Assembly: GCA_037042185.1 (NCBI GenBank)
Contig: JAXQJY010000025.1
Coordinates: forward strand, 744,001-808,000
Direction of reading: 5' to 3'
DNA: 64,000 nt
Source of the DNA: Sordariomycetes sp. S80-01Y
Taxonomy: Eukaryota > Ascomycota > Sordariomycetes
In this document: piece after piece, positions 33,867-45,789 of the stretch
Layout: each line of letters begins with the position of its first letter
Numbering within the stretch: position 1 is the first letter of the stretch
The notes under the pieces: model-generated
Seen by the model: the letters and a program-made list of their open reading frames with translations, nothing else
Database searches by the model: none
Told to the model about the DNA's origin: nothing
Made by a program: the position numbers and the translations under genes

Positions 33867-34875
33867 GGCCAATTCGGAAGTCTTTCGTCAATGGGTCGAG
33901 TCGCAATCGAGTTGTGGATGTGAGGGTGTCGAGGATGGCAAAGTTGAAGAAGAGACGAGGAGGGGACGGAGGTGTCGATGACCGGTGGCAGCGTTCCATT
34001 TTTCTTTCCTCTTCTGTCCCGATGCCACCTCCGGGTCTCCGCCCTTCCGACGCCCAGTGAGACTAGGGGACTCTAGGCCTGCAGAGGACTGCAGCGCCCC
34101 GCAACAGCCCCTGTACCTCACTCGCCCCGCGCCGAATTTCCACTGTGCAGGCGCACAATTACCTTCACGTCGCCTCTCATTGGATGGAATCCTCTCAAAT
34201 CCACGAGCAGTGCCAAAGCGGTTTACGGAGGATGAATCATGGACACCGAACACCGAATTGCGAAACCTCGGTTCCTTTTCGCAAGCGCAAGCGAGAAGGG
34301 AGTGAAGTAATTCAGCCGCGTGCTGCCCATCTTCTTGACGATAAATCCACTGGGAGGTCCTTTCACCGGTTGCTCACAGCACAATCTTCAATCCCAAGAG
34401 GGATGAACGGCTTTGACCGTAACAACAAGGAGCTGACTGAGTGGGTCTCGCGGTCTCAGGTATTCGACCTGAGTGAGGTCCAAAGAGGATTGTTCGGAGC
34501 ATTTTGGTACACCTGTGACGAAATCAACTGTCAACATCGTGATGAAATTGTTCCCTACGCTATTATCAACTCTTTTACCAACAAGCAATAAATACCGTCC
34601 AGTGAATTGGTACAACAAGCATAGGCAACATCGGGATAATATTCTCCCTACATTTTTGGCTATTGCGCGCCAACAGCGCCAACAGCGCCAACGAACACCC
34701 TCCGTCACGCTGCCGAAACCCTGACCCTTTCTAACGACGATCCAGTCCCTCTAACGCAATCGGGTATCTTGATAAATAGGAAAAGAAATCATTAGCTTAC
34801 GCCAAAACGCATAGGCAGGACCCTTCGCGCCATCCTTGTAAATCATGAACCTAGGAACCAACTCCTTATCCTGCG
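33867..34875. promoter_or_regulatory. HEM1 promoter plus AT-richer gene-free stretch
   Basis: An ATTGG (34179-34183; CCAAT on the HEM1 strand) lies about 310 bp upstream of HEM1 and is a candidate CCAAT-complex site. From about 34480 to 34740 base composition becomes AT-richer, with a short tandem repeat of CGCCAACAG (2.9 copies, 34668-34693). No gene is supported. The right end adjoins the helicase 3' end. Confidence 0.4.
34668..34693. repeat. 9-bp tandem repeat, 2.9 copies
   Basis: Unit CGCCAACAG repeated head to tail, at the edge of an AT-richer non-coding stretch. Probably a simple microduplication. Confidence 0.7.
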
Positions 34876-37800
34876 CTAAGCATGAGGCACGTGGCTACGG
34901 CTGTCTTCCTCATCGTCCTTCGGAGCCACACTACCTCTGTCTGCCCCAGTTGTGATGGTATCAACGGCCCATCCGGGGAGGCGAGGTTTTCGTACTCTCG
35001 CGCTATCATCGGCTGCCAGCCTTGCTGAGGTGTTTGCTGCACCGTTTACTACGGATTCCTGAAACGGTCAGTTAGCTACGCATGACTCCGAGGCTGCCTC
35101 AACTTACTCCGACACCTCTTTGCAGGAGTAGTCTGCCTTCAAATTCTTCTTGCGAGAGATTGTCCAACGTTCGTGAACGGCTAATGAGTAGCTGTTTCGA
35201 AGCGCTTGCCAGGAATTTGGCGGAAAGGACTGAAGTGAGCGTTGCGAGTCCGAATCGGTCGTGCTCAAGCATCTCGGCAAGGTTCTTCCATTGCTGGTTA
35301 TCGGGCAGGAACCCTCGGTCCTTTCGTTGCAGTTCGGCCTGTATGTCAGCTACCACTTGGTTTTGGATACCCAGGCCCGCATCTGATCCCATTGACGATT
35401 CAATCCACCTGTTGGCAAGTTCTTGTAGCTTGTTCGCAAACCGCATCTTCTGTTGTACTGTAGGCTGGCGAAAAAGCCCTCCTTTCGTCGCCGGGGTGAG
35501 GTCAGGCTGAGGGGTTTGTGCTGATGAATCATGGGGCGTTGGAGGTATGCCACGTTGGCCGAAGAAGGTGTTGGCTCCAGCAACCGGGACAGGTGCGTTG
35601 CCAAAGCTGTTCTGTAACTGATGAGGCGTTAGACTCCTGGAAACGAAATGTGCTACTGAGAGAGTTATACCCGAGGCGTGAGCTCATGCTGTGGCGATCC
35701 GACGCCAGCAGCACTGTGAGGCTCACTTCTGTGTTCTGAGCTGCTGGTTTGCGGCCATGGCAGGACCGACCCGCTTCCCAAGGAGGCGACGGCGTGTTGT
35801 GAAGGGGCTATCGTCGTTTGCGGGCGCTCATGATCTCCTTGAGCTAACTGAGCCATCTGGCGGATCCCTTCTTCGCGATCGAGTTTCGCCTTTTCCTCTG
35901 CCCACAAAGCAGGGTCCAGCCGTCGTAGCTCGTTTAGCCTTACCAACCTTGTTGCTTCCGCCTTTTCCTCTTCTGTGAGAGCGGACGTAGGGTCTTCCTC
36001 CTCCAGCGTATCAGTGAGCACGATCTTCGTGATGTGACCTTCGCCAGGCTGGCTTTCTATCAGGCTGTCTAGAATTGGGTCTTTGTTTCGGAAAGGGGTA
36101 AGATCCATGATCTTCTTAACAGGTTTTAGGTGGACGTCGTATTGACCGCTGCGTTTGCCCCAAGCAACCGGATTGCCTTTGTCGACGACCCGTTGTGCTA
36201 GCTGTGCCTTGAAGATGGCTTGATCCTGCAGGGTCTCCTCCAAGGAGCCCGCCAGTTTGAGGTGATACACCATCACGGGCTTCTGCTGCCCTAGCCGGTA
36301 GGCTCTTCCCACAGCTTGTTGCTCATCCACGGGGTTCCACTTCGAGTCGAAAAGAACAACCCGGTTTGCCCCGTGGATGTTGAGCCCAACCCCGCCGGCC
36401 TTGGTAGAAATGAGGTAGATCTCCTCATCCCCGGCGTTGAATCTTTTGATCGCATCTTGCCTATCGGAGACGTTGGATTTGCCGTCGAGCCGAGCTATCT
36501 TCCTCTTCCTGAACAGCTGCTCGAGGTAGTCCAGGACTAGAAGGGAGTGGCTGAACACCAAAACCTTTTCGCGAAGCTTCCGAGCCTCGTCGACGATGGT
36601 GATAAGGAATCGTATTTTGTTGGAATGCGAAGGGTCTGTGACGTTGGCTATGTTCAAGAGGCTCAGTGCCTCCCCGATAATTTGCTGGGGAAAGGACGAG
36701 TGGTCGCTGGGTGTCTTGTCCACTTCTCTGATCTTCTGGCGAAAGCAATGCGGATGGGCACAAATAAGGCCGAGGTAAGAAATGAGTCCCATCAATTGCG
36801 ATTTCCCCTCAACATTGCCGATGCCGTCAATGAAGAGCTCGTAGAGCTTCTCTTGCAGCGCAGTGGGTGGCACTGAGATCATGAACTCCATCTTGGGGGG
36901 TAGGTCCTTGGCCACGCTACTAGTCTTCGTCGTCGCTCTGTTGACCTTTGGATCAACCGTTTCTTTCAGAACCTGCAGCATTTTGCTCGCTTTCCTCTTC
37001 TCGTAAGAGGTGCTGTCCTTGGCCAAACCACGTTCGATGACCTGAACATAGATTTGATTGAACTCTGAAAGAGGCCCAAGGAAATTCGGAGCTACCCAAT
37101 CGATCATGGCATAGTATTCTTGAACGTGATTTGCCAGAGGGGACCCAGTCAGGGCCAGGCGAGTCGTAGTTCTTATCCTGCTGCAAGCCTTATTCAGTTT
37201 TCCATCGTCCTTCTTCATCGCGTGCGCTTCATCAGCGACGACAATGCTGGCATTGTTAAGCAGCCGTTCAGCGGTCTTCGCAGCGCGTGTGTGACCTTGC
37301 CCCTCGGAAGTGTTGCCTGCATGTGTTTCTTTTGCAAATTTCTTGAACAGTGAGTAACCCATCACGAGAACGCCACCACTCTCGGCCCAAGAATCAATGA
37401 TATCAAGGCGTTCTTCGTAATGAGATCGAGAGTCCACCGTGAAGATCTGGCCAAGCAGACCATTCGAATCCCACTTGAGAAGCTCATCCCACCAATTGTT
37501 GACCAGACCAGCAGGACAGAGAATCAGGGTCTGCGACCTGCGCAAGTCTTCTGGAATTTGTCGCCTCAGGGAAGAGTCTTTGGATGCTTCGGCAATAGCC
37601 ACAAGGAACGTGATGACTTGCATTGTCTTTCCGAGCCCCATGGTGTGTGACAGAAGACAGCCTTGTCGGTGCTCGGGGTCTGGCTCAATGATCTGATTCC
37701 AGAAGAATCGAACTCCGTCAATTTGGTGCGCCTTGATATTCTTGCCGATTTCCTCATTTATGTAGATGAGAGACTGCTCGTCCGTTTTGCTTTCGTTGAT

Positions 37801-40359
37801 GATAAGTCTCGACTTGTCTTGGGAGATTGAACCTGACTTTGTTAAGGCCTCTCGGAGCTTTTGCCTGCGTTCTTCCTGATCCTTGATCCTTTGTTGTTCT
37901 TGCAGCCTGAGGTCTACGGCATCCTTGTCTCGAACGATCTCTTTTCGTTTCCTAGGTGTTGCATGAGGTCGCCGTGACTCGGTTGTTGTTGTTCCGTTCT
38001 CATCCTCCTCGATAGCGTGGAAGTAATCGTCTTCAAATTCATTATCGGAGAGTTCAGAGTGATATATTTGACGCTCTTCGGGGAACAGCGCCTGCTTGCT
38101 ATGGACAAAGCGGCAGAACGCCCCAAAGCTTCCCTGGTTCTCTCGGATCTTGGCTTTGGTGCGAGTACTCGGGGATGCCAACCTCGCGCTGGGAATAGAC
38201 TTGACTCTTAAAAAGCTAAGGAAAACTCGAGTAATCTCGAAGTCCGCTTTCTGCTGCGCAGTTTCCAAATCATCGCAACTTTTGGGCGGATCCTCCAAGA
38301 AGGTAAGAACTGAGAGTTTCCACACAATCTCAGGGCTGTTAGCATTCAAGGTCTTGAAGACATCGCAGCGCGGTTCAAAACCGAGACTGCTCAGCATGTA
38401 GAGCACAAGTTTGTACCGATCTCCCATATCAGACCAGTGGCGGGCGCTTGAGTTTGCGATTTGTTGTATGGTTCTTGCGTCGATTTCATCCAATGCAGGA
38501 TCCGGATCCTGTAGATCCACGACAAGGTTGCCCTTCTTATGAGAAACCAGGGCGCTGGAGGGCTTCGTTGGGGTCGTGAGGTCAATAACCTCTGTCGGCA
38601 CTCCGTGTTGCAGCTGCCCTGGTGACGACAAGGTAGTACGGGGCCCATTCTCTTCTCTGGAGGTGTCAATCCGAGGAGGATTGCGAGAAGGCGGTGAGAC
38701 GTCCTGTCCAGGTTTTGGGGCACGCGTGGGCTGATCATCAGCACGCGACGTCGCATGTTCAACTAGACTCTGTCCGAGATCTGCCATCTCCTCGTCCTCA
38801 CTCACAACGGGTCGATGTTCGGCCGCGGCTTCGGTAGGAAGGAGCTCATCGTCGTCGTCGATAATGAAGTCGTCCTCGTCGCTGCTCACGATCAATTCGG
38901 GATCATTTGAAGGTTTGCTGAGTGTGGCCCGCCTGGCTCGAGGGATGGTTTCAGGGCGGGGCGGCTCGCTGATCGAGTCAATGATATCCGCAGCCCAGAT
39001 GTGGTACAGTTTGTCTTCGACAGTCGCCTCCAGAGCCCTGGAAATCTCCCGGATATCCTTCTCCGTCTCATAATTGACCTCCAAAATCTCAGCACACATC
39101 TTCTGCAGCCGTTCGTGGTGGTATTTGGCCTTGGTTCTCGCGTCCAGAGCATCGAGTTTCCTGGTGCCACGGCGGGAGGAAGCTTCCCAAATGCGATGCG
39201 CTTTACGAGAAAGTGACAATTTCTTCCGTTCCCTCCATTCGGAGGTAATGCGGGCAATTTCGTCCTCCAGGACAGCCTTGACGCGATCTTTTGTGAGCGA
39301 ACTGTGTGACGTGTGCCGCTTCATATAGGCCTCCACCTCCTGGCGCTCATCCTCTTGCTCGGCTTGGATACGTCGGTCCTCTGCCTCTTCCTCTTCAGTA
39401 TCGAAGTCTGAGAAATCAACGACGTGGTCGTCAGCATCAAGTCGGGGGGAATTCAGAGGTAACTGGCCCAAGAGCGGACGAAGAGCTTCTCTGCTCTGCG
39501 TGACAGATCCCACCCCTGTTCTGAGTAACCGTTGCGATACAGACTTGACAGCGAGGCATCGACCGGGAGGAAGCCGACCGCGGGCCATGTACGCGAAGTT
39601 CCCATCGTCGGCATCGTCTGGAAGCCATGAACTGAGATCCATAAACGGATTTGTAATGTCTTCTTTGAGAATACTTCCAGCACCAATGTATGCCCCGTCC
39701 TGCGGTTGCTCCCACTGATACCTGGGCTTTGCGACAGTATCGTTGGACTTACGAAGCCACGTTGGCGCAACTCGCTTCCGCTTGTTGGTGCTTTCGGCTG
39801 GCTGGACTTGTTGATCTGGGAGTGGATGTGGTGCTCGATCATACAACGCTGGCTTGGGTGAGGTCGCTACGATCATGTCGTGGCTTTTGCGTTTGTGACC
39901 AAGATTGGGCATTCCATCCATGCTCTCCTGGTCGACATGGTTGATGGTGGACTTGCTAAATAGCAGCCGATTTTGATCAGTCTCCTTGAGATCCCCATCC
40001 CCTAGATCCACTGCGGCGTTGCTTGTATTTTCATCTAGGTTGGAGACACCATCTTCTTCATCCTTCTCATAGGCGGTCAGCCACATGCGGTAGGCTGGAC
40101 TACGGTGTTTGCTGCGTAGGGAGGCGAGCTCTTTTGCAAGCAACACTCGACGGCGAGCAGTCTTAATGCCGAGGACATCCAACAAGCCCTCGAGCGAAAA
40201 TATCTTTTCGTATGTGAGCAGGGTCTCACCATCGATTTCCTCCTCACGTATCCTCCTCTCAAGTGCAGCAGCATCTTGCGCCCACGGCTTGCCGACGGCG
40301 CAGAGCGCGTCGACGACTTGATCTATTGACCACAGAAAGGGATCGCCTGTGGGTGCCAT
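34876..40359 (-). CDS. SNF2-family ATPase/helicase, ATRX/ARIP4-like
   Basis: Three exons, complement(34876..35058, 35108..35617, 35671..40359), about 1,793 aa. The first exon is 4.7 kb. Residues ~1-95 look like a SAM-type helical domain (DPFLWSIDQVVDAL, EEEIDGETLLTYEKIFSL). An acidic, disordered region rich in Asp/Glu follows to ~650. The ATPase core begins near 890: HQIDGVRFFWNQI, Walker A HTMGLGKTMQ (~905), LILCPAGLVNNWWDEL, DEAH at ~1043, and LTGSPLANHVQEYYAMIDWV. The helicase C lobe has RLDGKSNVSDRQ (~1293), STKAGGVGLNIHGANRV and the arginine-finger motif QAVGRAYRLGQQKPV. This layout matches Rad54-like remodellers of the ATRX/ARIP4 branch: ATP-driven translocation on chromatin. The two short 3' exons were placed by phase. 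The acceptor at 35617 could shift by 6 nt. The start may instead be 40395. Confidence 0.88.
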
Positions 40360-41373
40360 TTCCTCCAAGGCCACGCCTCCGCGATGTCGGCGCACGCTCA
40401 GCTGTTGAATTCAGGTCAGCGGATGCCCATGAGGCGTACGCTACTCATCAGATTTGTTGGGGGCCATGTGGTTGAAGGCGCATGGATGAGTGATGAAAGT
40501 CAGTGTAGCTCACCTCATAGCTGCTCGTACACGAATGGATGAGATCTCCAACAACCTGTTGGTCCTTGAGTGTCTTGGCAGCCAGACCCTTCACGGGCGC
40601 TGCACATGACTTTCGGGGTACGACAAGTTCGAAAATCGCCTGCAGCGTGGGATTCTACCCTTGAAAAGTTGAACGCTAGGTCAGGTTGTGTATCTTCTTG
40701 GTTTCTGAAGAAACGTAAGGCCAAACCACGACTCTTGGCTTGGAGGGTCTCAGAAACCTCAGATGGGTCGCGGCGCGTCAGGGTGAGTCGGTGGTGGGGT
40801 GTAGGTACTGCTGGGCGCGTAGGATGCCTTACGCCGTACCGTAGGTGCTTTTGGGTTTGACATCACGTGGTGTTCCGGAAGCCTGCCCAATCTAGCCTAG
40901 CTCCAACGCTGCGGCTCGGCGGTGTCATCCGAGTGTGCTCCCCTCTCCCAACTTCACCTCGCTGCTTTCTCCGCGGCGCATCACCGGCTCATGCCATATC
41001 GAGAACTACCGAAAGAGCCGCAACCGAAATACGATTCGATTGCCGCTGCAGTGATCCACCTAGAGACCTTGCGCAGCCTCCTCGCCAAGCTCTCTTTGTC
41101 ACGGAACATGGCCCACGTCTTAGGTTTCCCAAGAGATGGTAGGGAAACATTGAGTGCGCCACCCACCAGGAATCCTTGTGCGTCGCCCGACCTGTACTGG
41201 TCATATGCGTGATGTTTCCGTTAGGCTGAATCTCCTTTGGCCTTGTCACGTGGAATCACCCTTCTGGTTCTGGCGGGTGATAGTCTGTATCGCGAAGACA
41301 AGTATCGCTGGGTGCCTCTGAGACTTTCCACTCGGGACTCATCGAACGCTGCATTACTCGAATCATTATCAAC
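40360..41373. promoter_or_regulatory. Divergent promoter: helicase and arrestin-domain gene
   Basis: About 1 kb between two divergent starts. Open frames near 40867-41212 lack any protein-like composition I could recognise. No repeat or RNA gene seen. Confidence 0.4.
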
Positions 41374-42792
41374 ATGCCGCGGGTACAGAAGATTAGCACA
41401 GCTGCTCTCAGCATTGTACTAGACGATCATTGCGAGAGTTACCTGCCAGGCGACACAATATCAGGGCGCGTCCAGCGCTTCGCTCCTATTGTCACAGCCA
41501 ACGCCGAAGTCAAGATTGCTCTTTTCGGAAGAGCAAGCACAGAATGGACTCAGTCCAAACCGTATAGCCTAGGCTACCATCCACCAGGGTATTCTCAGCA
41601 GTTCCCAAAATCCGCTGCAGATCGTGGCTACTACTCTCTCATCAACGACTACGATCACAGTCATGTTCTTTACAAGGGACCGCTACATATTCCCGAAGAT
41701 GGGACAGCTCAGGAATGGCCCTTTTCCTTCACGATTCCCATCCATCCTGCTCCGCCCCCGGCCTCCGAAAACCCTTGGGTTGGCACCTTCTTACCTGCGA
41801 GCCCATTGTGTGAAGCGAGCCCCATCCTCCCTATGAGCCTACAGCACACAAGTCCCTCCATGAAGATCGAAGGCTTGGTTGAGTACTACCTTGAAGCGGA
41901 GCTCAAGCTTCCGTCAGACACGGGCAAGGGTAGAGAAGGCATTAAATCGACAGTGCCCTTCTTCTTGAGGAATTTCAGCCTCGAGCCCCCCGTGACTGAC
42001 TTTCAGCTCAACAGGGACAGTTTTGATCGGCAAACAAAGTCACGACGACTTGTGCCAGATATGAGGCGACGACACTCATCTGCCTCACAGAAGGTGAAGA
42101 CGCTCTTCAGCGCACCGCCCGTACCAAATCTGGCCTACCGGGTGGAGGTAGACGCACCACAGGTCATACAGCTCGAGAACACAAACTTCACCCCTTTTCG
42201 AGTGCGAGTTGTGCCTAGGTGGGATGAAACGAGTGTGATTCTGCGCGACGTGCCGCAGACGGTGAAGCTGACGCATTTGTCGTTAGCAATCACAGGGGAT
42301 CTCGCCGGCCGGTCTGACCCCAACGTCGTGACGCTCCAGCTTGATCGGTCCCTTGCCTTGCTTGAGCAGCCTCTCGAGATACCCTTTGTCGAAGACTCTG
42401 AGGCGCCTTATGATGTCGGCACAGCAGCAAAGCTGACCTTTGGCATTCAAGGCCTCGTCACGCTCGGCCAGACCTCCTTTAGTGGGAAACTATGCCCGAC
42501 GTTCACGGCGCCCGGAGTTCAGATCAGGCATAGGCTGACGTACATATTGAGAGGTGAGATCGCGGGCGAGAGGTTCGAAGTCGAGCCAAATCGTCCCCTG
42601 CCTATTAAAGTTCTTCTTCCAAGTGATCCTGGGCCCAACGGACGGCGTTCTCAGGGAAGGCAGGCGCAGGATACCTCGTGGATACGGCCACCTGACGACT
42701 ATGAGCTGGAGCATCCCCCTCCGTCCTTTGCGGAGGTGCAGCGTATGGGTAGTATGGGGCCCAGAGACGACTTGCGGATGTATTCGAGCTGA
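41374..42792 (+). CDS. Arrestin-domain (alpha-arrestin-like) protein
   Basis: Intronless, 472 aa. The N-terminal arrestin fold begins ALSIVLDDHCESYLPGDTISGRVQ, the typical 'x-PGDxIxGxV' strand pair, and continues with VKIALFGRASTEW and FSFTIPIHP. A second beta-rich half contains FRVRVVPRWDETSVI and RLTYILRGEIAGERFEVE. The tail PDDYELEHPPPSFAEV resembles the proline-rich ends of fungal arrestins but has no strict PPxY ubiquitin-ligase motif. Such proteins usually act as adaptors for endocytosis of membrane transporters or in pH signalling. This one is shorter than Rim8/PalF or Art-type proteins, so its exact role is unknown. It is divergent from the helicase gene. Confidence 0.75.
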   Translation: MPRVQKISTAALSIVLDDHCESYLPGDTISGRVQRFAPIVTANAEVKIALFGRASTEWTQSKPYSLGYHPPGYSQQFPKSAADRGYYSLINDYDHSHVLYKGPLHIPEDGTAQEWPFSFTIPIHPAPPPASENPWVGTFLPASPLCEASPILPMSLQHTSPSMKIEGLVEYYLEAELKLPSDTGKGREGIKSTVPFFLRNFSLEPPVTDFQLNRDSFDRQTKSRRLVPDMRRRHSSASQKVKTLFSAPPVPNLAYRVEVDAPQVIQLENTNFTPFRVRVVPRWDETSVILRDVPQTVKLTHLSLAITGDLAGRSDPNVVTLQLDRSLALLEQPLEIPFVEDSEAPYDVGTAAKLTFGIQGLVTLGQTSFSGKLCPTFTAPGVQIRHRLTYILRGEIAGERFEVEPNRPLPIKVLLPSDPGPNGRRSQGRQAQDTSWIRPPDDYELEHPPPSFAEVQRMGSMGPRDDLRMYSS

Positions 42793-43106
42793 AAAACAAT
42801 GGAGGGCATTCCATTAGCCACGGAACATTCAATTTTAGATAGATTGGGAATTTGAATGCTCACAAATGATTTCTCTGGCTGGTAAGGTCGGAATCCTTGA
42901 GCCCCGCCCGCCTCGCCAGACGCTTACAACATCCGCAATTATTAAGCTTCGCGATTTCTCTCAAATGCGGACTACCGGCGCCGACTCCGCCGCCCTCTGA
43001 ACTCCAATTGTCGCGATCTCATAAGTTAATTGCGGTCCCTGTCGCTTATGATCACCTTTGTCTCTCATTAGCAACGCAGCTTTCCCTCATCAACCCCTCG
43101 CCCGCG
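42793..43106. other. Intergenic, 314 bp
   Basis: Short spacer between the arrestin gene and glutathione synthetase, which run in the same direction. Nothing recognisable apart from a pyrimidine-rich leader (tttgtctctc, 43056-43065) upstream of the next ATG. Confidence 0.5.
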
Positions 43107-44804
43107 ATGTCATCACTCACAAGCGGGGCATACCCACCCCAGCTTCAACCCTCGGAGCAAGAACACCTCGTGGACACTATCAAAGACTGGTCAATCGGCA
43201 ACGGTCTCGCCATCCGACCTCCTCCGACTGTCATCGCCTCTGAAGCTGATCCTCAGGGCATTGCCGCCGTGAGCGCGCCCGTCACGGTCTTTCCCAGTCC
43301 ATTTCCGAGGGTGTGCTTTGAGCAAGGGAAGACGGCGCAGACTTCGTACAATGAGCTCTACGCGGCAGTGAGCCAGGATGAGAAATTTATTCAGAAGACC
43401 GTAGAGGAGTGAGAGAGCCCGCTTCAGCCGTGTTTGGAAGTGAGAGCTGACGATGACAGGGTTGCGGACGGCGACGAGTTCATTCAGAAGTTGTGGGATA
43501 TCCACCTCAAGGTGAAAGCAGAGGGCTACACCCAGGTCATAAAGAACCTCCTCGTTCGGTCTTGAAAAACTAGGGCTAACTGCATGCAGCCTTTGTCCTT
43601 GGGTTTGTTTCGATCTGACTACATGGTCCACCAAGACAGCTCAACAAACCCGCCATCTCTGCAGGCCAAACAAGTTGAGTTCAACACGATCGCCTCGTCA
43701 TTTGGCGGTTTGTCACAATACACATCAGGTCTTCACAAGTAAGAGTGCCGTCACATTGGCAGCAGAACTGGAGGCTGACCAGTCAGATTCCTCAACACCA
43801 CCGAATACCCCTTGCTCAAGAACCCCCCCGCAGAAGCGCTCGACCTCCCAGAAAACAACACAACCCAAGGGCTAGCAGCCGGCATTACAGCTGCCTACCA
43901 AGCATACCAAGGCGATTCCAAGCGTCCTAAGTGCGTCATATTTCTTACACAGCCCGGCGAGCGCAATGTCTTCGACCAACGCCACCTCGAATACCAAGTC
44001 GTCAAGGCGAACCCCGCCATACCCGTCTTCAGGCTCCCCTTTTCTGAGGTCTTGACGCACACAGACGTCGCGCAGACGCAGAAGCGCGAGCTACTCTACA
44101 AGTTGCCGAGGAACCCCGAGAAGGTGTACGAGGTAGCTGTTATCTACCTCCGGGCGGGCTACGGCCCGGGCGACTATCCCGACCAGAAGGCCTGGGACGC
44201 TCGTTATCATTTGGAGCGGTCTGCTGCGATAAAGTGCCCTACCGTATTGACACAGCTTGCTGGTACGAAAAAGGTCCAGCAAGTACTTGCGACGCCGCGA
44301 CCGGAGTCTGAGCCGTCCGTGTTGGGCAAATTTGTCAAGGACGACACGCCCTCCGCAGCCGAACTTTTCAAGACCTTCACCAACATCTACCCCATGGATA
44401 CCTCGCCTGCTGGCCTCAAGGCTCGGGAGATTGCGCTGGATCCCAAGCGCGCTGCAGGCTATGTCCTGAAGCCCCAACGCGAGGGTGGCGGCAACAACAC
44501 TTACCGCGCCGCCATCCCTGAGTTCTTGAAGACCGTACCGGAGCAGCACTGGGGGAGCTACATTCTCATGGAGCTGATCACCCCGCCGCCCGTTGAGAAC
44601 ATCATCCTGAGGAATGGCAAGCTGGAACAAGGCGGAGTGATTTGCGAGCTGGGAATCTACGGAACCTGTCTTTGGGATCAAGGGTCAGGAGAGGTCAAGC
44701 ACAATGAATTGGCAGGGTATTTGTTGAGGACGAAGGGCGACAAGAGTGAGGAGGGCGGCGTTGCCGCTGGCTTCGGGTGCATGGACAGCGTTGCCCTTGT
44801 TTAG
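43107..44804 (+). CDS. GSH2: Glutathione synthetase
   Basis: Four exons (43107..43408, 43460..43535, 43590..43738, 43787..44804), 514 aa, all phases closing. ATP-dependent ligation of glycine to gamma-glutamylcysteine in the cytosol, the final step of glutathione synthesis. Family marks after splicing are FRSDYMVHQDSS, VEFNTIASSFGGL, GLHKFLNTTEYP, VIYLRAGYGPGDYP, RSAAIKCPTV, the glycine-rich ATP loop KPQREGGGNNTY, and the C-terminal IYGTCLW. Length fits the eukaryotic homodimeric enzyme (~470-515 aa). The second exon is only 76 nt. The start follows the CT-rich leader; no targeting peptide is seen. Confidence 0.95.
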
Positions 44805-45241
44805 TCGTCCAAGCCCTTCATTAGACCACGTAAATAAGCCGACAGCTAACCGAAGCTCTTCTTCCACACAAGCGGCACAGTTCTTTGACCTTCACGAAAA
44901 ATAATCACTTCTCTTGGCGAAGCTACGTGGCCTGCGATCCGACGAAGAGCCGAGAAGACTCGTAGTTGAACGAAGCGACATGTACAGAAAATGTCTTGAT
45001 GTCAGTTTCGCACTGTTTATACCACAGAGCGGATCTCGGCATCAAGACTGGTTGCAGAGGCTGCGCTTTCAATGTGATCAATTATGGTATCAAGACACGG
45101 TTCGCCCCCTTGCATTTAGTACAGTGATACAGTCCAGCCATACACCCCACAGCGCTTCAACAAAGGGAATAGTTTCGTGTAGCGGAGATTGTAAGCTCAA
45201 GTGAGCGTCGTTCGGAGCCAGTTGCGCGGCCGTGGGCGCAT
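44805..45241. other. Intergenic between convergent genes
   Basis: 437 bp between the 3' ends of glutathione synthetase and the leftward mitochondrial SSB. Open frames here have no protein-like features. Confidence 0.5.
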
Positions 45242-45789
45242 TTATCGCTGCTGCTCGCCGCCCTCGCCTTGCTCCTTGCGCTTGAGGACCTCGAGGTTGC
45301 CTGTGCGGGTCAGTAACTGGGGTACGCTGTTGACAGGATAAGGGATCCTTACGCTGGACGACGTTCAGGGATGACTTGGTGTTGCCCTCGGCGTCGACGT
45401 AGCTGTTGATGGAGACGTCGCCCTCGAGGTAGACCTGGGAACTATCGCACTCGTCAGCATGGCCCGTCACACCGGTCTCTCGCTCCGTCCTCCTCCACTC
45501 ACCCCTTGGTCAAGCCGAGCAGGTAGTCGCGCTGGGGGCCCTCCTTGAAGGCGGCGACGCGGAACCAGCTGGTCTGCCTGTTGTCCCTGGGACCCGAGTT
45601 GCTGGCGACGACGTAGCGCACGAGCTCGCGGCCCGAGGAGGTGGTCTGCAGCTCGGGGGCGTCGCCCAGGTTGCCGACGATGGTGATGCGCGCGATCTCG
45701 CGGGGCGAGGTGGTGCTGAAGGGGCGGGCGGCGCGGGCGAGGCCAGAGGTGGCCGCGGCGGTGCGGCGGAAGAGCATGGACGTGTTCAT
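45242..45789 (-). CDS. RIM1: Mitochondrial single-stranded DNA-binding protein
   Basis: Three exons, complement(45242..45300, 45353..45441, 45503..45789), 144 aa. A short presequence (MNTSMLFRRTAAATSGLAR) precedes a bacterial-type SSB OB-fold: ARITIVGNLGDAPELQ, VRYVVASNSGP, TSWFRVAAFKEG, then the spliced GLTKGSQVYLEGDV and SLNVVQRNLEVLKRK. The protein should coat single-stranded mitochondrial DNA during replication and repair. It ends in EGGEQQR, without the bacterial acidic tip. Length matches fungal Rim1. The promoter has two inverted CCAAT boxes 16 bp apart. Confidence 0.93.

Noticed and set aside
34145-34591. Open frame of 148 codons on +
   Set aside because: No protein-like features and spans the HEM1 promoter and an AT-richer patch.
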